Source: Macrocystis pyrifera (taxonomy: Eukaryota; Sar; Phaeophyceae; Laminariales; Laminariaceae). From it: a stretch of DNA of 64,000 bases. The notes beneath the pieces were generated by a model. The model was not told the DNA's origin. It saw only the letters and a program-made list of their open reading frames with translations, and did not search any database. The stretch covers positions 702,501-766,500 of the forward strand of contig JASSKH010000043.1 in NCBI GenBank assembly GCA_031763025.1. The letters run 5' to 3'. Below are positions 1-9,630 of the stretch, one piece after another. Within the stretch, counting starts at the first letter, position 1; every line of letters begins with the position of its first letter. The position numbers and the translations under genes are program-made.

Positions 1-173
1 GCTTCGGAGCATGCCTCTACCCCTACCAAAGACAAAACAGTAAACGAAAACAAAGAACAATGCGAAACACACATGAACGAAGCTACAACAAATCAAGCCA
101 AACACCTGCCTGGTACGTAGCATAGACTACAGTAACTAACTAACTAACCAACCAACGAACAAAAATAACTGTA

Positions 174-276
174 AAGGGGGACCATAGTAAATAGGACCAA
201 ATAATGTTAGAAAAAAATAGGGAATATGTAGGTTTTTGTGTGTACCGTAGGTCCTATTTACTATGGTCCCCCGAAA
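174..276. mobile_element. MITE-1 copy 1
   Basis: Near-palindromic element. The left arm has GGGGGACCATAGTAAATAGG and the right arm is its reverse complement, around an AT-rich core with the family motifs AGGTTTTTGTGTGTACC and TAGGTCC. The outermost CTATTACG of fresher copies is eroded on both sides. It has no coding capacity, so it is a non-autonomous DNA transposon. Confidence 0.85.
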
Positions 277-277
277 T

Positions 278-714
278 AACCAAGTAACCAAAAACAAACA
301 TGCCTCGGGCGAATAGCGTAGTCGAGGACCTTGCTGCTCAAGCTCTTGTCCGCGTCGCAGAGGCTGGGCGTGTCGCACTGCCGAAGCACCTGCCGAATCG
401 AGAGCCAGCGGGGATCCCGGGCGATCTCAGGAGGTGTATCGCCCCCTCCCTCTTCAAGAACGAAAAAAAAAAAGCATTCGAAGGGTTTCCAATGAAGAAT
501 AGTTGGGGGGGAGAGAAGGGGGGAAGTGTGGGTGGGTGGGTGGGTGGGTGGTGGTGCTATACATATACAAGCCGCAACGACATAAGCTTCATGTGATACC
601 TTTTACAATAGACAAACCAAGACTACCAGCTACGAGCGACGAGCTACGCGCGGTAAGCAACGTATAATACCAGGTACCTGGTACGTACGAATCATCATAG
701 TTCAAAGGGAAGAA
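278..714. other. No gene recognised
   Basis: Mixed-composition sequence with a GGGT-rich stretch at about 525-550. The open frames here are short and show no family motif. A palindromic TACCAGGTA/TACCTGGTA pair lies at 668-683. Confidence 0.5.
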
Positions 715-985
715 ACACACAAGAAGTGAAACCTTTGAACTGGCCTCCAAAGGGGTTTCCAACCTAGAGTAGCGGTGCCTGGTACGCTATGTACAGCTGC
801 ACCTACATTTTGGGCGACATACCGAACCGCTTGGAGATAGAGTCAAGAAACGCACAAGAAGTGAAACCGTTGAACTGGCCTCCAAAGGGGTTCCAGCCTA
901 GAGTAGCGGTACTTGGTACGCTATATACAGCTGCACCTACATTTTGGGCGACATACCGCACCGCTTGGAGATAAGAGTCAGGCCG
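715..985. repeat. Two-copy tandem duplication, 135-bp unit
   Basis: The segment starting AAGAAGTGAAACC at 721 recurs at 856. Both copies share the run from GAACTGGCCTCCAAAGG through CTACATTTTGGGCGAC to CCGCTTGGAGATA with few differences, so this is a recent local tandem duplication. No coding function is apparent. Confidence 0.85.
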
Positions 986-1349
986 CTTTTATTTTCGACG
1001 TATCGCGACTGCTGCTGATTGGCCATGAAAAAAACAATCGGCGCCAACCATTGGCTGCTCTGACGCCAGAGAAAAAAAAAACGCATACCAGGCACATTGC
1101 AAGTAGCACGCGGCATGACTTGGTCAATGGAACAAACATACCAAACAACGTACGGGTCGAATTTTGTACCAAATATTAAAACCATACCTGGCATATATAT
1201 ATATAAGTTGTATACCGAATTTAGTCTGGGACACGCATCGCCTGAAATAAGAGTTTGCCCTCCCGGGGGAAAAAATGAGATTTTTCGAGCTGTATCGCGA
1301 ACCGCACAGGATAGCGTTGTGGGAGCTTGTCAGCTCGTCCTTCTATATA
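986..1349. other. No gene recognised
   Basis: Low-information sequence with A tracts at about 1028-1080 and fragments of the TACCTGG motif. Short open frames on both strands show no recognisable domain. Confidence 0.4.
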
Positions 1350-1455
1350 TTACGGGGGTCCATATTTAACAGGACCTATGGTATACATAACAACCTATAT
1401 ATATTACCTATTTTTACTAACACTATTTGGTCCCATTAACTATGGCCCCCCGTAA
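1350..1455. mobile_element. MITE-1 copy 2
   Basis: Terminal inverted repeats TATTACGGGGG...CCCCCGTAATA, with TA on both flanks. The left arm is of the GTCCATAG type and the right arm of the TTAACTATGG type. Confidence 0.9.
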
Positions 1456-1705
1456 TAATACATACCTGGTACCTGGCACGTCCAAAAATGGGGGCGGCGG
1501 GAGGCTTCCCGGTCTATTGCTGAAGAATTTGCAAACGTGGCTTCTGCATGAAAAGCCTCTCATCAACAATTTCTCGAGACAGACGACCTTTCGTCTCGAG
1601 ACAGACGACCTTTCGGATTCGCGCGGTAGCTCATGAGACGGACGCACGAGAGCGGGGTGGTTCGGGCTTTTTCGGGGTCCACGCGCTACGGGCCTCCGTG
1701 ATAAA

Positions 1706-1811
1706 TGCGGGGGGCCATAGTAAATAGGACCAAATATTGTTAGTAAAAACAGGGAAACGTATAGGTTTTTGTGTATACCATAGGTCCTGTTAACTATGGA
1801 CCCCCCCGTAA
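1706..1811. mobile_element. MITE-1 copy 3
   Basis: Family arms GGGCCATAGTAAATAGGACC on the left and GGTCCTGTTAACTATGGACC on the right. The two arms belong to different sequence subtypes, so this is a mixed-arm copy. Confidence 0.88.
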
Positions 1812-1960
1812 AGAGTAGGCTTTCGGGATTGTCAACGGAGAATTTCACCACTGTTTTAGCTTTTTTTTTTGTTATGTGTGTTCAATCAAAAACATCTTTT
1901 CTGGTGGGGTACAGAGCTTCGATACTGTCATCAAGTCAGGAGCCTCAGAGAAAGCAAGCA

Positions 1961-2070
1961 CTACGGGGGACCATAGTTAAATAGGACCAAACATGGTCAG
2001 TAAAAGTAGTGAAATATATAGGTTTTCGTGTGTACCGTAGGTCCTGTTTACTATGTCCCCTCCGTAATAG
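1961..2070. mobile_element. MITE-1 copy 4
   Basis: Starts CTACGGGGGACCATAG and ends CCGTAATAG, with the standard core. About 10 bp upstream, at 1930-1955, is a scrap resembling the MITE-3 interior (AGGAGCCTCAGA). Confidence 0.88.
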
Positions 2071-2259
2071 TACCACCATCCGTGGGGAGACAGGCGAAGA
2101 AGGAGACTCCACAAGGGACGGCGAGCAGCACGTAATCCATCGCACAAAAAAACGTGGAAAAACCGAACGCCGACGACCGCTCGCACCGAAACGACCGCTG
2201 CGAAATACGGTAGGGTGTGAGTTCGTGGAACTGCAAGACGCCGACGATGCGTTGCCGAA

Positions 2260-2370
2260 TATTACGGGGGACCACAGTAAGTAGGACCTACGGCGGTGCG
2301 CACAAACACACACGTATTTCCATAATTTCACCAACAATATTTGGTCCTATTTACTATGGCCCCCCGTAAT
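2260..2370. mobile_element. MITE-1 copy 5
   Basis: Complete copy from ATTACGGGGGACC to CCCCCGTAAT. It directly abuts another MITE-1 copy that lacks its left end and carries a SINE-B insertion. Confidence 0.9.
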
Positions 2371-2645
2371 GGTAGGACCTACGGTATACACAAAAACCTG
2401 GCTATCTCCACCGCACCTGCTCCTCTCGGGGGTCAGGTCGGGTCAACGTGCCCAACTGGGCTAAATTGACACACGACACGAAATTGGGAACGTGGAAGTG
2501 TGGTGAGCTTAAGCTTTATTTTTACCAATCCGCCGGAGGATAAAAAAAAAAAATAAATAAATAAAAAAAAAAAAAAAAAAAAATGTATATTTACCTTTTT
2601 TTACTGACAATACTTGGTCCTATTTACCACGGCCCCCCACAACAG
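2371..2645. mobile_element. MITE-1 copy 6, split by a SINE-B insertion
   Basis: The left part (2371-2402) runs from GGTAGGACCTACGGTATACA to AAAACCT. The right part (about 2584-2645) resumes with TATATTTACC and ends at GGCCCCCCAC. In intact copies these two parts are contiguous, so the intervening A-tailed sequence is an insertion. Confidence 0.85.
2402..2583 (+). mobile_element. SINE-B, 5-prime truncated copy in MITE-1
   Basis: Shares about 145 bp with the longer copy near 21.96-22.1 kb (from GGCTATCTCCACCGCACC to ACCAATCCGCCGGAGGA) and ends in an A-rich tail of about 40 nt. Lack of the upstream half plus the A tail is the normal outcome of LINE-mediated retroposition. I found no pol III boxes or tRNA fold, so the source RNA is unknown. 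Confidence 0.75.
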
Positions 2646-2734
2646 TTAAGGATAAAATACAGGAGGCATTACAGCGGTGACTTGCGCGCGGTCATTTCCC
2701 GAAGTTCTTTCATCTCTTGTGCATCTGATTTCGT

Positions 2735-2924
2735 TTTTTTGTTTTAAATCGCTGGTGCTTTCCAGCTTCAACCCTTTCGGAACCGTACTCCCGTTTCGGG
2801 GACAAACCAGTCAAATTCCAAGTAATTTGTGTCAAAAACAGGACTACGGTCCTGCATGGGTTGAAACGTGTAGGAAGTTTCACCCTCAGTGATCTTCTGG
2901 ACAAGTCCAGGTCACAGGTGTCAC

Positions 2925-2982
<58 letters not shown>

Positions 2983-3276
2983 GCGGTACGTGCTTCAATT
3001 TTTTTCGCGCATGGGGTTCAGCATTCCCTCCCGCTCGTCGATTATCATCGAATGCTGCCACCTCACGTTCTCGCGCTTTCCGCTAATCAATTATATATTG
3101 CAAGAAAAAAAAAATCCCTACGAGTACGTATGCACTCGGTGAGACTCGAACCCACGAAAATTGTATTTGTAGGCATGCGGACCGCTTGCCAAGTCACCGT
3201 ATGCACTCGGTGAGACTCGAACCCACGAAAATTATATTTGTGTAGGCATGCCGACCACCTACCAAGTCACCCCGGA
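2735..3276 (-). mobile_element. SINE-A with duplicated tRNA head, C55 expansion and a nested MITE-2
   Basis: On the minus strand the order is tRNA-like head, body, poly(A). The head is present twice in tandem: 3203-3276, and a slightly short copy at 3132-3200. A MITE-2 (2770-2862) interrupts the 3-prime body. A run of about 55 C (2926-2980) occupies the place where the other two full copies have seven C. The retained body motifs GATCTTCTGGACAAG and CGCGCTTTCCGCTAATCAA identify the family. Confidence 0.85.
2770..2862. mobile_element. MITE-2 copy inside SINE-A
   Basis: Inverted ends AACCCTTTC...GGGTT enclose the family core CCCGTTTCGGGGACAAACC and CAAATTCCAAGTAATTTG. Comparison with uninterrupted SINE-A places it between CTTTCCAG and CGTGTAGG equivalents. 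Confidence 0.75.
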
Positions 3277-3378
3277 CTTGCGCGTTTATGGTTCGAATTG
3301 TGTTGTCGGTCGATGTTCGTAAATGTTGACAAAAGCCAGTTTATTTAGAGTTGGTTGCGTTGCCACACTCAGTTAAAC

Positions 3379-3801
3379 TACGGGGTGTACTCGATAGGAG
3401 ACATGTACTCGATCTCATGCATGGCCGTAGTCGTATGACCATAGACCCTCGCATCCCTACAATGCCGGGACGGAGCATGTCGGGTTTTGACCGACCAGGC
3501 AGACATTGCTTGCACCAAGCGCGAAGCGAAACGTGAGGTGTCCGGCGAGTCGCATGAAGGGTGAGCTGCATCCTACTAAGAACCGCTTGTGAGGCGGACT
3601 TGGATATGGATGACAGCTTCAATGAGATAGTTTAATTTCCGGTGTGGCCACTTCCAGAGACAGCAATGGGGGTACTATGTAAACTACCTCTTGGGTGCCT
3701 TACCTTGAACACTACGTGATACGATCAATTCCCTTGTGCAGAGTAAAGGTTCTTTACTTCGCACAAATGATCTAACTAGACGACCAGCTGTGGGCGACCG
3801 C

Positions 3802-3832
<31 letters not shown>
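3379..3832 (+). mobile_element. R2 repeat, longest copy with A30 tail
   Basis: Starts GGGGTGTACTCGATAGG and runs through GCATGGCCGTAGTCGTATGA, GCCGGGACGGAGCA, CAAGCGCGAAGCGAAACG and GGATGACAGCTTCAATGA to an A30 tail at 3803-3832. A poly(A) end and variable truncation among copies suggest retroposition. No open frame is conserved between copies and I recognise no parent RNA. Confidence 0.75.
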
Positions 3833-3834
<2 letters not shown>

Positions 3835-3893
3835 TACCCTGGATGTCTAGCTCACGTAGTGAGCGGCATGTTTTACAGTGTCGTTGCCAACCG

Positions 3894-4000
3894 ATTACGG
3901 GGGGGCCATAGTAAATAGGACCAAATTTTGTTAGTAAAAATAGTAAAACACGTAGGTTTTTGTGTCTACCGTAGGTCCTATTTACTATGGTCCTCCGTAA
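3894..4000. mobile_element. MITE-1 copy 7
   Basis: GATTACGGGGGGGCCATAG at the left and ATGGTCCTCCGTAAAT at the right, with a normal core. Confidence 0.88.
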
Positions 4001-4009
4001 ATAATAGCC

Positions 4010-4560
4010 GTGAATCCCAGCCTACTCGTAGCCCTGGTCAACAGTCCAACAATAGCTCACCGACGGAGAAAAAAAACGGCGTCCGACCGCCTGCACTGCC
4101 GGAAAGCGACATCTCCGCAGCAGGAGAGAGGCGGAGGAGGCCGAAGAGGGAGAAGTCGCCAGCATGGTAACGGAGCCCTCAGACCCCGATGCTTAAAGGG
4201 ATCAAGGAATGAAGGAAGAAAGGCAAAAAGGAGTTCGCTAGTCAGTTCGGTGAATAGTTTGGTGGACTTGTGCGTGGGTTGGCTGACTGGTTTATTTTTG
4301 GCTGGCCGGTTGACCGTTCGCTATTTGGGTCATTGCTGGAATAGAAGGAAGGAAGGAAGGAAGGAAGGGACGCAGAGAAAAATCGGAGTGGGAACGAGGG
4401 CAACCGGAACTGTCTTTTTCCGACACTTCACATACAAAAAAAGGACGGGTGAAAAACAAACCGGAGCGGTGTGATCACAGGACAATTTAAGACAAAAACA
4501 ACTTTTTTTTCCTCTAATGCTTCCAATTTTGGATCATTTCGTTCTAGAGACCCCCCCCCC
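4010..4560. other. No gene recognised
   Basis: Contains a GGAA tetranucleotide patch (4342-4370) and a moderately long plus-strand open frame with basic low-complexity content. No domain or splice evidence supports a gene. Confidence 0.4.
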
Positions 4561-4776
4561 CTCCAGATATTAAATCAATCCATTGATGCTGTCATCCATA
4601 CGCAAGAAAATCCGCCTCTAAGCGGTTCTCAGTAGGATGCAGCTCACCCTTTATGCGACTCGCCCAACACCTCATGTTTCGCTTCGCGCTTGGTGCAAGC
4701 AATGTCTGCCTGGTCGGTCAAAACCCGACGTGCTCCGTCCCGGCATTGTAGGGATGCGAGGGCCTATACTTTGTTT

Positions 4777-5106
4777 TCTTTCTTTTTTTTTTTATCCATC
4801 ACTTTTACTTCCCAGCCCACTCGTACGAGCTTTTACCCTCGACGATCTTCTGGACAAGCCGTGGTCACAGGTGTCGTCCCTTCTCCCCCCCGGTACGTGC
4901 CTTTATTTTTTGTCGCGCATAGGGTTCAGCATTCCCACTGCTCGTCGATTTTCATCGAATGTACAGCTAACTCACGCTCTCGCGCTTTCCGCTTATCCAT
5001 TTTTTATGCAAGAAAAAGTCCCCATGAGCATATGCACTCGGTGAGACTTGAACCCACGAAATTGATCTTGACAGGCACGCGGACCACCTACCAAGCCACC
5101 GGGGAC
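4777..5106 (-). mobile_element. SINE-A, full copy inside R2
   Basis: The T-rich stretch at 4777-4795 is the poly(A) tail of the minus-strand element. The body contains TTCTCCCCCCCGGTACG. A 73-nt tRNA-like head fills 5034-5106, with the T-loop sequence TTCAAGT and an A-box-like TGGCTTGGTAGG on the minus strand. Confidence 0.88.
5034..5106 (-). other. tRNA-derived head of SINE-A (internal pol III promoter)
   Basis: Exactly 73 nt, tRNA length. The T stem pairs perfectly and the acceptor arms pair partly. A and B boxes are at the correct spacing. It continues directly into SINE body with no terminator, so it is a SINE promoter and not a tRNA gene. Confidence 0.75.
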
Positions 5107-5389
5107 GCCTACGTCATGGTCATATATGACTACGGCCATGCACGATAATGAGTACACCCCCCCCCCCCCCCCCCCCTCCCCCCCTCCTCCTCTCCTAGCA
5201 AACCGTCCGTGCGATCACGGCGATCCGGCTTATTTTCCGCTCTGACCTATTTTTAAGTGAGGTGTCGAAAAAAAGAAAGACTTATGTTGCCGTCGCCCCT
5301 GGTGATAAATTGGTCATCACTGCTTGGTTCGTTCGTTGGCCGGTTGTCTGGTACTGTTCAGAGCACCAGCAGGGTAACGGCTTTGCTAT

Positions 5390-5650
5390 ACCGCGCTGCG
5401 GATAACCCAACCCTAGATAGCGCTCGCCAGCCGGTGATATCATCGCACCCGAGGCACCCGAAGCCCAACCACGAACGACGCCGCAGAGCGCTGGTGGGGG
5501 TAACGCTCGCTACGGTACGCATGCTGCGGATAACTCGCCGTACAAAGCGCTCGCCAGCCGGTGGCATCGCTCTACCCGAGGCCCGAAGCCCTGCCCGAGA
5601 ACGGTGCGTGTGTATGTATGTATTCGTAGCAACACGGTACGGGTGGTCAC
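5390..5650. repeat. Diverged tandem duplication, about 126-bp unit
   Basis: GCTGCGGATAAC followed by GCTCGCCAGCCGGTG and CCCGAGGC...CCGAAGCCC occurs near 5395-5480 and again near 5523-5600. Long overlapping open frames on both strands here appear to be a by-product of GC-rich composition. Confidence 0.6.
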
Positions 5651-6050
5651 AGCAGTACAGCAGCACAGCACCACCTTGAACTTTTGAGCACGGCGTGCTG
5701 TGAGGCACTGGGGCGTACAACCTAGTCAGTGCCCTGGGGCGTGCCCAGCACTTCGTGCGCAGCGTGCTTTTGCAGCACTGGGTTGTGCTCTGAGGTGTTT
5801 GTTTGGTGCTGGCGAGGCGCGGGCGAGGTACTGGTACAGCAGCACGCGACAGCAGTTCAGAGTCTCTCATTCCGACTGAGGCTCGCGGTTTCTCGTGGTG
5901 TCAAACGTTTGGGCACGGGTTCTTACATTTTTATTATATAGGACCAAGAGTGGCGTCCTCGCTGAGCACATGTGCTTACCTGGTATTTTTAACACCTTGT
6001 AGTAGTAAAATTCCTTTTACGTATATAAATATATTTCTTCAGCCTGAAAT
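5651..6050. other. No gene recognised
   Basis: GC-rich, CAG/CTG-containing sequence followed by AT-rich DNA. No motif or splice signal convinced me. One exact TACCTGGTA lies at 5977-5985. Confidence 0.4.
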
Positions 6051-6053
6051 TCT

Positions 6054-6163
6054 TATTGCGGGGGTCCGTAGTTAATAGGACCTACGGTACACATAAAAAC
6101 CTATATATTTACTTTTTTTTTACTAGCAATATTTGGTCTTATTTACTATGGTCCCCCGCAATA
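6054..6163. mobile_element. MITE-1 copy 8
   Basis: Ends TTATTGCGGGGGTCC and GGTCCCCCGCAATAG carry matching G/C substitutions in both termini, with TA flanks and a standard core. Confidence 0.88.
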
Positions 6164-6164
6164 G

Positions 6165-7200
6165 TTATAATGCACAATTTGCACGTTCTTGCTCGTTGGA
6201 CCTACCCTGACCTGGAATAACTCACCGCGTCACACAACGCCCAGCCGACAAACACCGACGAGCGTAGACGAGAGCGAAGGTTTGCGTTGTCGCGTGCGCG
6301 CGGCCGCGAGCCTCTTTTTCTTTTCAAGGTGGCGCAGGATATAATAGGAAGCGATCACTCTCAGGGTGTCTTCTTGGGTGGGCGGAGGGAGCCCTCCAGC
6401 GCCACGTGCGGAACAGGAACGGTGATGCAGCTATCGAGGTCTCGAGCGTATCCCCTGTTTTTTTGCTCGTTTGCTCGGTTTTCGTGATGGTTGGCCGATC
6501 GAGCAGTACGAAAAATTGGGCTTGGGGCGGCCATGATTTATTTTGAGGCGCCACCGCCGGGGTACGATCTGTGGCGGTGGGCGCGGCTATTGCTCCGGCC
6601 GCCTGTCGTTGAGCTTCGCGTTTTATCGTCTCGACCGTGGTCACCGCAGCGGCCAAGAATCACCCCAGACTCCAGCGGGGGTGTTGACCCACCATGAACA
6701 TGGTACATCAAGGCTGATCAACTCCCAAATTCGAGATTGAAATAAAAAAAATCACACGAAAAAAGTACCGAAAGACTTCCACTCAAATTGATTTTTTCCA
6801 ATGCCTTGAGAATCCTGCCTGGTGATTCACTCTCCGGCCAATCAGATTTAAATTAAATTTTGAAAAAAAAAAATCGACCCAAATTGAAAAAGCCAAAAGT
6901 CCTCGATAAGATGGGCCCTTACATCAAACGTCTCCAGAAAAAAAAACACAAAAAAACTGTATATTCGATCCGACGGACGATAAGAAGGGTAGCCTTTCAC
7001 GATCCAGTCGGGAAAAACACCGATCGCAAACCGGCTTTATCAATCCTAGTTTCCGACTACTGCATAAGAATTGGCCTTATATACGTGTACCAGCACAAGG
7101 CGATACGCCTCAACATAAAGCGATATATGTGATGTTCGGTTTTTAGGTGAGTATGAGTATAAAAGGCGAGGGTCAAGTCGCTCGTCACTATCGGGACCAC
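6165..7200. other. No gene recognised; possible TATA element at 7156-7167
   Basis: GC-rich DNA to about 6700, then AT-rich. AGTATAAAAGGC at 7156-7167 fits a TATA box, but no open frame with recognisable content lies directly downstream before the next MITE. The promoter reading is weak. Confidence 0.25.
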
Positions 7201-7206
7201 CACTAC

Positions 7207-7315
7207 TATTACGGGGGTCCATAGTTAACGGGACCAAATTTTGTTAGTAAAAATAGGCAAATATATAGGTTTTTATGTACACCATAGGTCCTGTTAACTA
7301 TGGACCCCCGTAATA
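7207..7315. mobile_element. MITE-1 copy 9
   Basis: Well-preserved copy, CTATTACGGGGGTCC...GGACCCCCGTAATAG, both arms of the GTTAAC subtype. Confidence 0.92.
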
Positions 7316-7319
7316 GACC

Positions 7320-8145
7320 TATGCCGATGGCAACCCGAAGTATCAATAAAAAATTGAATTCCAAAGATACCCGCCAAAAAAAAAATTAGAACACGCGCTT
7401 CCTTCCTATGGGCACGTTCAGCAAAAAAAAAAAAAAGTTCCCAACATTCGGAAAAGCCCGAAAAAAGCAAAAATCTGGGGACGGTGTTGGGCCAAGATCG
7501 ACCTGAGAAAAACTCAGGCCGATCTTTGGTTCGAAGAGACGAGATTCCGAGTCCTCGACAGACATCCATCGACAAAACCAACGATTGCGTCATGAATTCT
7601 GAACGGTGTGCGCTCGTTAGGGGCTCCGACCCACCCTTGGGTCACCGTCTTCACACAATGGCCAGTGACGTGCGGCGGGCGCTGGCCAGGCGTACGATAA
7701 AAAAACAAATAGCCTCCGGTGTGTACAAAACAGAAGACAAAATTTCTCGATCTGTCTCGAATGGCAAAAAACAGGCTTTTTTTCAGGTTCGGGGGGATAC
7801 CCCAGGACGCCGCCGGCAAGCTCTCGCCCCCTAGAGCATGTATTCACTTTCTATCTTCGATGCCGTCATCTATACTCGTTGGCCTTGCCCGACACCAAGC
7901 GGGTTGGCCTTGGGCTGAGTCTATATCGAGATCGAGCATCTATCGTCGCACGAGCTGATTTTTATCAGCGTGTTGACAATTTGCAACGAGAGGAAACAAA
8001 TTGCGCCGCCTGCAGCCGTTGGAAAAAAAAAAGAAGAAAAAATCGAACATTTTTTCCCTTTTTTCCCACAGCGGCGGTGCGAGGACATTTTCGGCTGTTT
8101 TTTTTAAAGCTAATATTTTTGAAAAAAAAACTTTCGGATTTCGCG
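7320..8145. other. No gene recognised; imperfect palindrome at 7491-7533
   Basis: A-tract-rich DNA. CCAAGATCGACCTGAG at 7491 pairs with CTCAGGCCGATCTTTGG across a short loop. Opposed open frames of 116 and 101 codons cover the same bases and neither resembles a known family. Confidence 0.4.
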
Positions 8146-8418
8146 TTTCCATTAGACATATATAAAACTCAAGAGCGGGCGATATTTCGAATCTTTACGT
8201 CAAATTCAATATCGCGATTTCCGTATTGGCAAATCCCTCGATATAAAACTCAATATCGCCTTTTTTGCCAGAAGCACCTGAGATATAAAACTCGGGTGTA
8301 TTATGAAGAGTCTGATTAATTAGGTGACAGTCCACGTCATCCTCCAGCAAGTCAAGCACGTATGTACATCACATGGGCTAGAGGACATGGCTGCTGCTGC
8401 TGCTGTGGTAGGTAGAGT

Positions 8419-8730
8419 TCACACCAGAACCCATGTTACGGCGATGGCGCCGACATGAAGTGGCCGCCAAGCGGCTCCTCCTCCTGTCCGGGCATCCAGC
8501 GCGCCGACCGCTACCCGCTTGTTGCCGGATAGGGTGGGTGGCACGGCTTGTTGGGGGCATGGATTTGGGGCGACTCCATCGTCGAGACGCCTAGCCGGAA
8601 CACTGGATTCTGGACTGGTGTCGCTAAACCCGGGCATCCCGGGCATCCGCCCGTCCCCGACCACGGGAGAACCTATCTGCCCTATGCATTCAACCAAGTC
8701 GTCGCGTCCACCGCCGCTGTTGTTGCTCAT
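8419..8730 (-). CDS. Uncharacterised ORF inside TIR element (103 aa)
   Basis: I do not recognise this protein. The frame starts with an ATG and a Ser/Asn/Gly-rich segment (MSNNSGGGRDDLVE) and continues Pro/Gly-rich; it has no membrane segment or catalytic motif. It is GC-rich inside an otherwise AT-rich element. That could mean a captured host fragment, or simply the coding core of a non-autonomous transposon. A plus-strand frame overlaps it, so the coding strand is not secure. It could equally be non-coding. Confidence 0.2.
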   Translation of the reverse strand: MSNNSGGGRDDLVECIGQIGSPVVGDGRMPGMPGFSDTSPESSVPARRLDDGVAPNPCPQQAVPPTLSGNKRVAVGALDARTGGGAAWRPLHVGAIAVTWVLV

Positions 8731-8832
8731 GGCGGCGTCGTGATGATCGGATGACCGAGTACAGGAGACAGGCTATGTCTGAGGTGTGTCCAATCTTGTC
8801 TACAAAATTCGGCTCTACCAACAAAAAAGAGA

Positions 8833-8880
8833 ACACAAATATATGCTTGGGGTAAAAATACCCCAAGCATATATTTGTGT
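8833..8880. other. Perfect 22-bp stem hairpin with AAAA loop
   Basis: ACACAAATATATGCTTGGGG at 8833 is followed by TA, AAAA, and an exact reverse complement ending at 8880. It lies inside the TIR-bounded element at 8146-9012. A transcript would fold into an uninterrupted stem. Confidence 0.95.
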
Positions 8881-9023
8881 GTTGCGGACCACGTATAGCG
8901 AAAATATCACCTACACCCGACGTCCGTATAAAACTCGTCAGGCACATAATTTGGCTCTAAAGGTCAAATATCGCGATATTCTCGAGTTTTATATGTGTCT
9001 ATTGGCATAGGTCTTATTGCTGG

Positions 9024-9120
9024 TTTTTTTTTTTAATCATCACTTTTCACTGTTTTACTTTCCAGCCCAACTCGTAGGAGGTTTTACCCTCACGATCTTC
9101 TGGACAAAGCCGCGGTCACA
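9024..9120 (-). mobile_element. SINE-A, 5-prime truncated 3-prime end
   Basis: T-rich tract at 9024 onwards, then ATCATCACTTTT, TTTCCAGCCCA and GATCTTCTGGACAAAGCCG. Only the 3-prime third of SINE-A is present and the tRNA head is missing. Confidence 0.8.
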
Positions 9121-9519
9121 GCAGTGTGCGTAAATATATCGGGATACAGCCAGAGTACAGACAGCAGTATATCGGGATAGACACAGGCTATTTATTATAT
9201 ACGAGGTATATGTTTTTCATTATTTATAGTAAAGTACCTCTGGTACTCTGCAAATACTGCAAACAAGTACTTACGTACGTACTGCTCGTATTGTTCCACC
9301 GTTGGGCTCGTATTGCTTGCATTTGGTGTATTTGCGATTACCGTACGAAGTACACAGCAGTAGTAGCTGACTGACTCGCAAATACCGGGTTATGCACTTG
9401 ACTCAGAGTAACGGTCGTAGGTTCTGAATTCGCTTGACTTACGTGACCGCTACTCCACACTGCTCTTACAGGCAGCAGGAGAGAACGATCGCCGTTCACC
9501 ATTACCGTCCGCACCAGCA

Positions 9520-9574
9520 CCACCATGACCAGCACCACCAACACCACCACCGCCACCACCACCACCACCACAAT

Positions 9575-9606
<32 letters not shown>

Positions 9607-9630
9607 CCTGCTGCACCTGCCGCAGCATCA
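9520..9630. repeat. CAC and CAG trinucleotide tracts
   Basis: Interrupted (CAC)n at about 9527-9568, then about ten CAG units to 9606. It could encode His and Gln runs in one frame. No flanking conserved domain was seen, so I treat it as a microsatellite. Confidence 0.8.

Larger units (their letters stand above)
4565..5178 (-). mobile_element. R2 repeat interrupted by SINE-A
   Basis: R2 in reverse orientation from 4565 to about 4776, resuming at about 5107 with TCATGGTCATATATGACTAC and ending in a C run (5157-5177). The middle is a complete SINE-A. Near-repeats GCCTAT and GCCTAC flank the SINE, as expected for a short target-site duplication. Confidence 0.8.
8146..9012. mobile_element. TIR-bounded element with repeated TATAAAACTC boxes
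   Basis: The left end ATTAGACATATATAAAACTC matches, inverted, the right end where the minus strand reads ATAGACACATATAAAACTCG. Both then run into a GCGATATTT block. Further TATAAAACTC boxes lie near 8239, 8281 and 8926. Subterminal repeats inside long imperfect TIRs suggest a DNA transposon of unassigned superfamily, about 0.87 kb. The GC-rich centre carries the minus-strand ORF at 8419-8730. Confidence 0.55.

Noticed and set aside
7484-7834. A 116-codon plus frame and a 101-codon minus frame
   Set aside because: They compete over the same bases and no residue pattern favours either.
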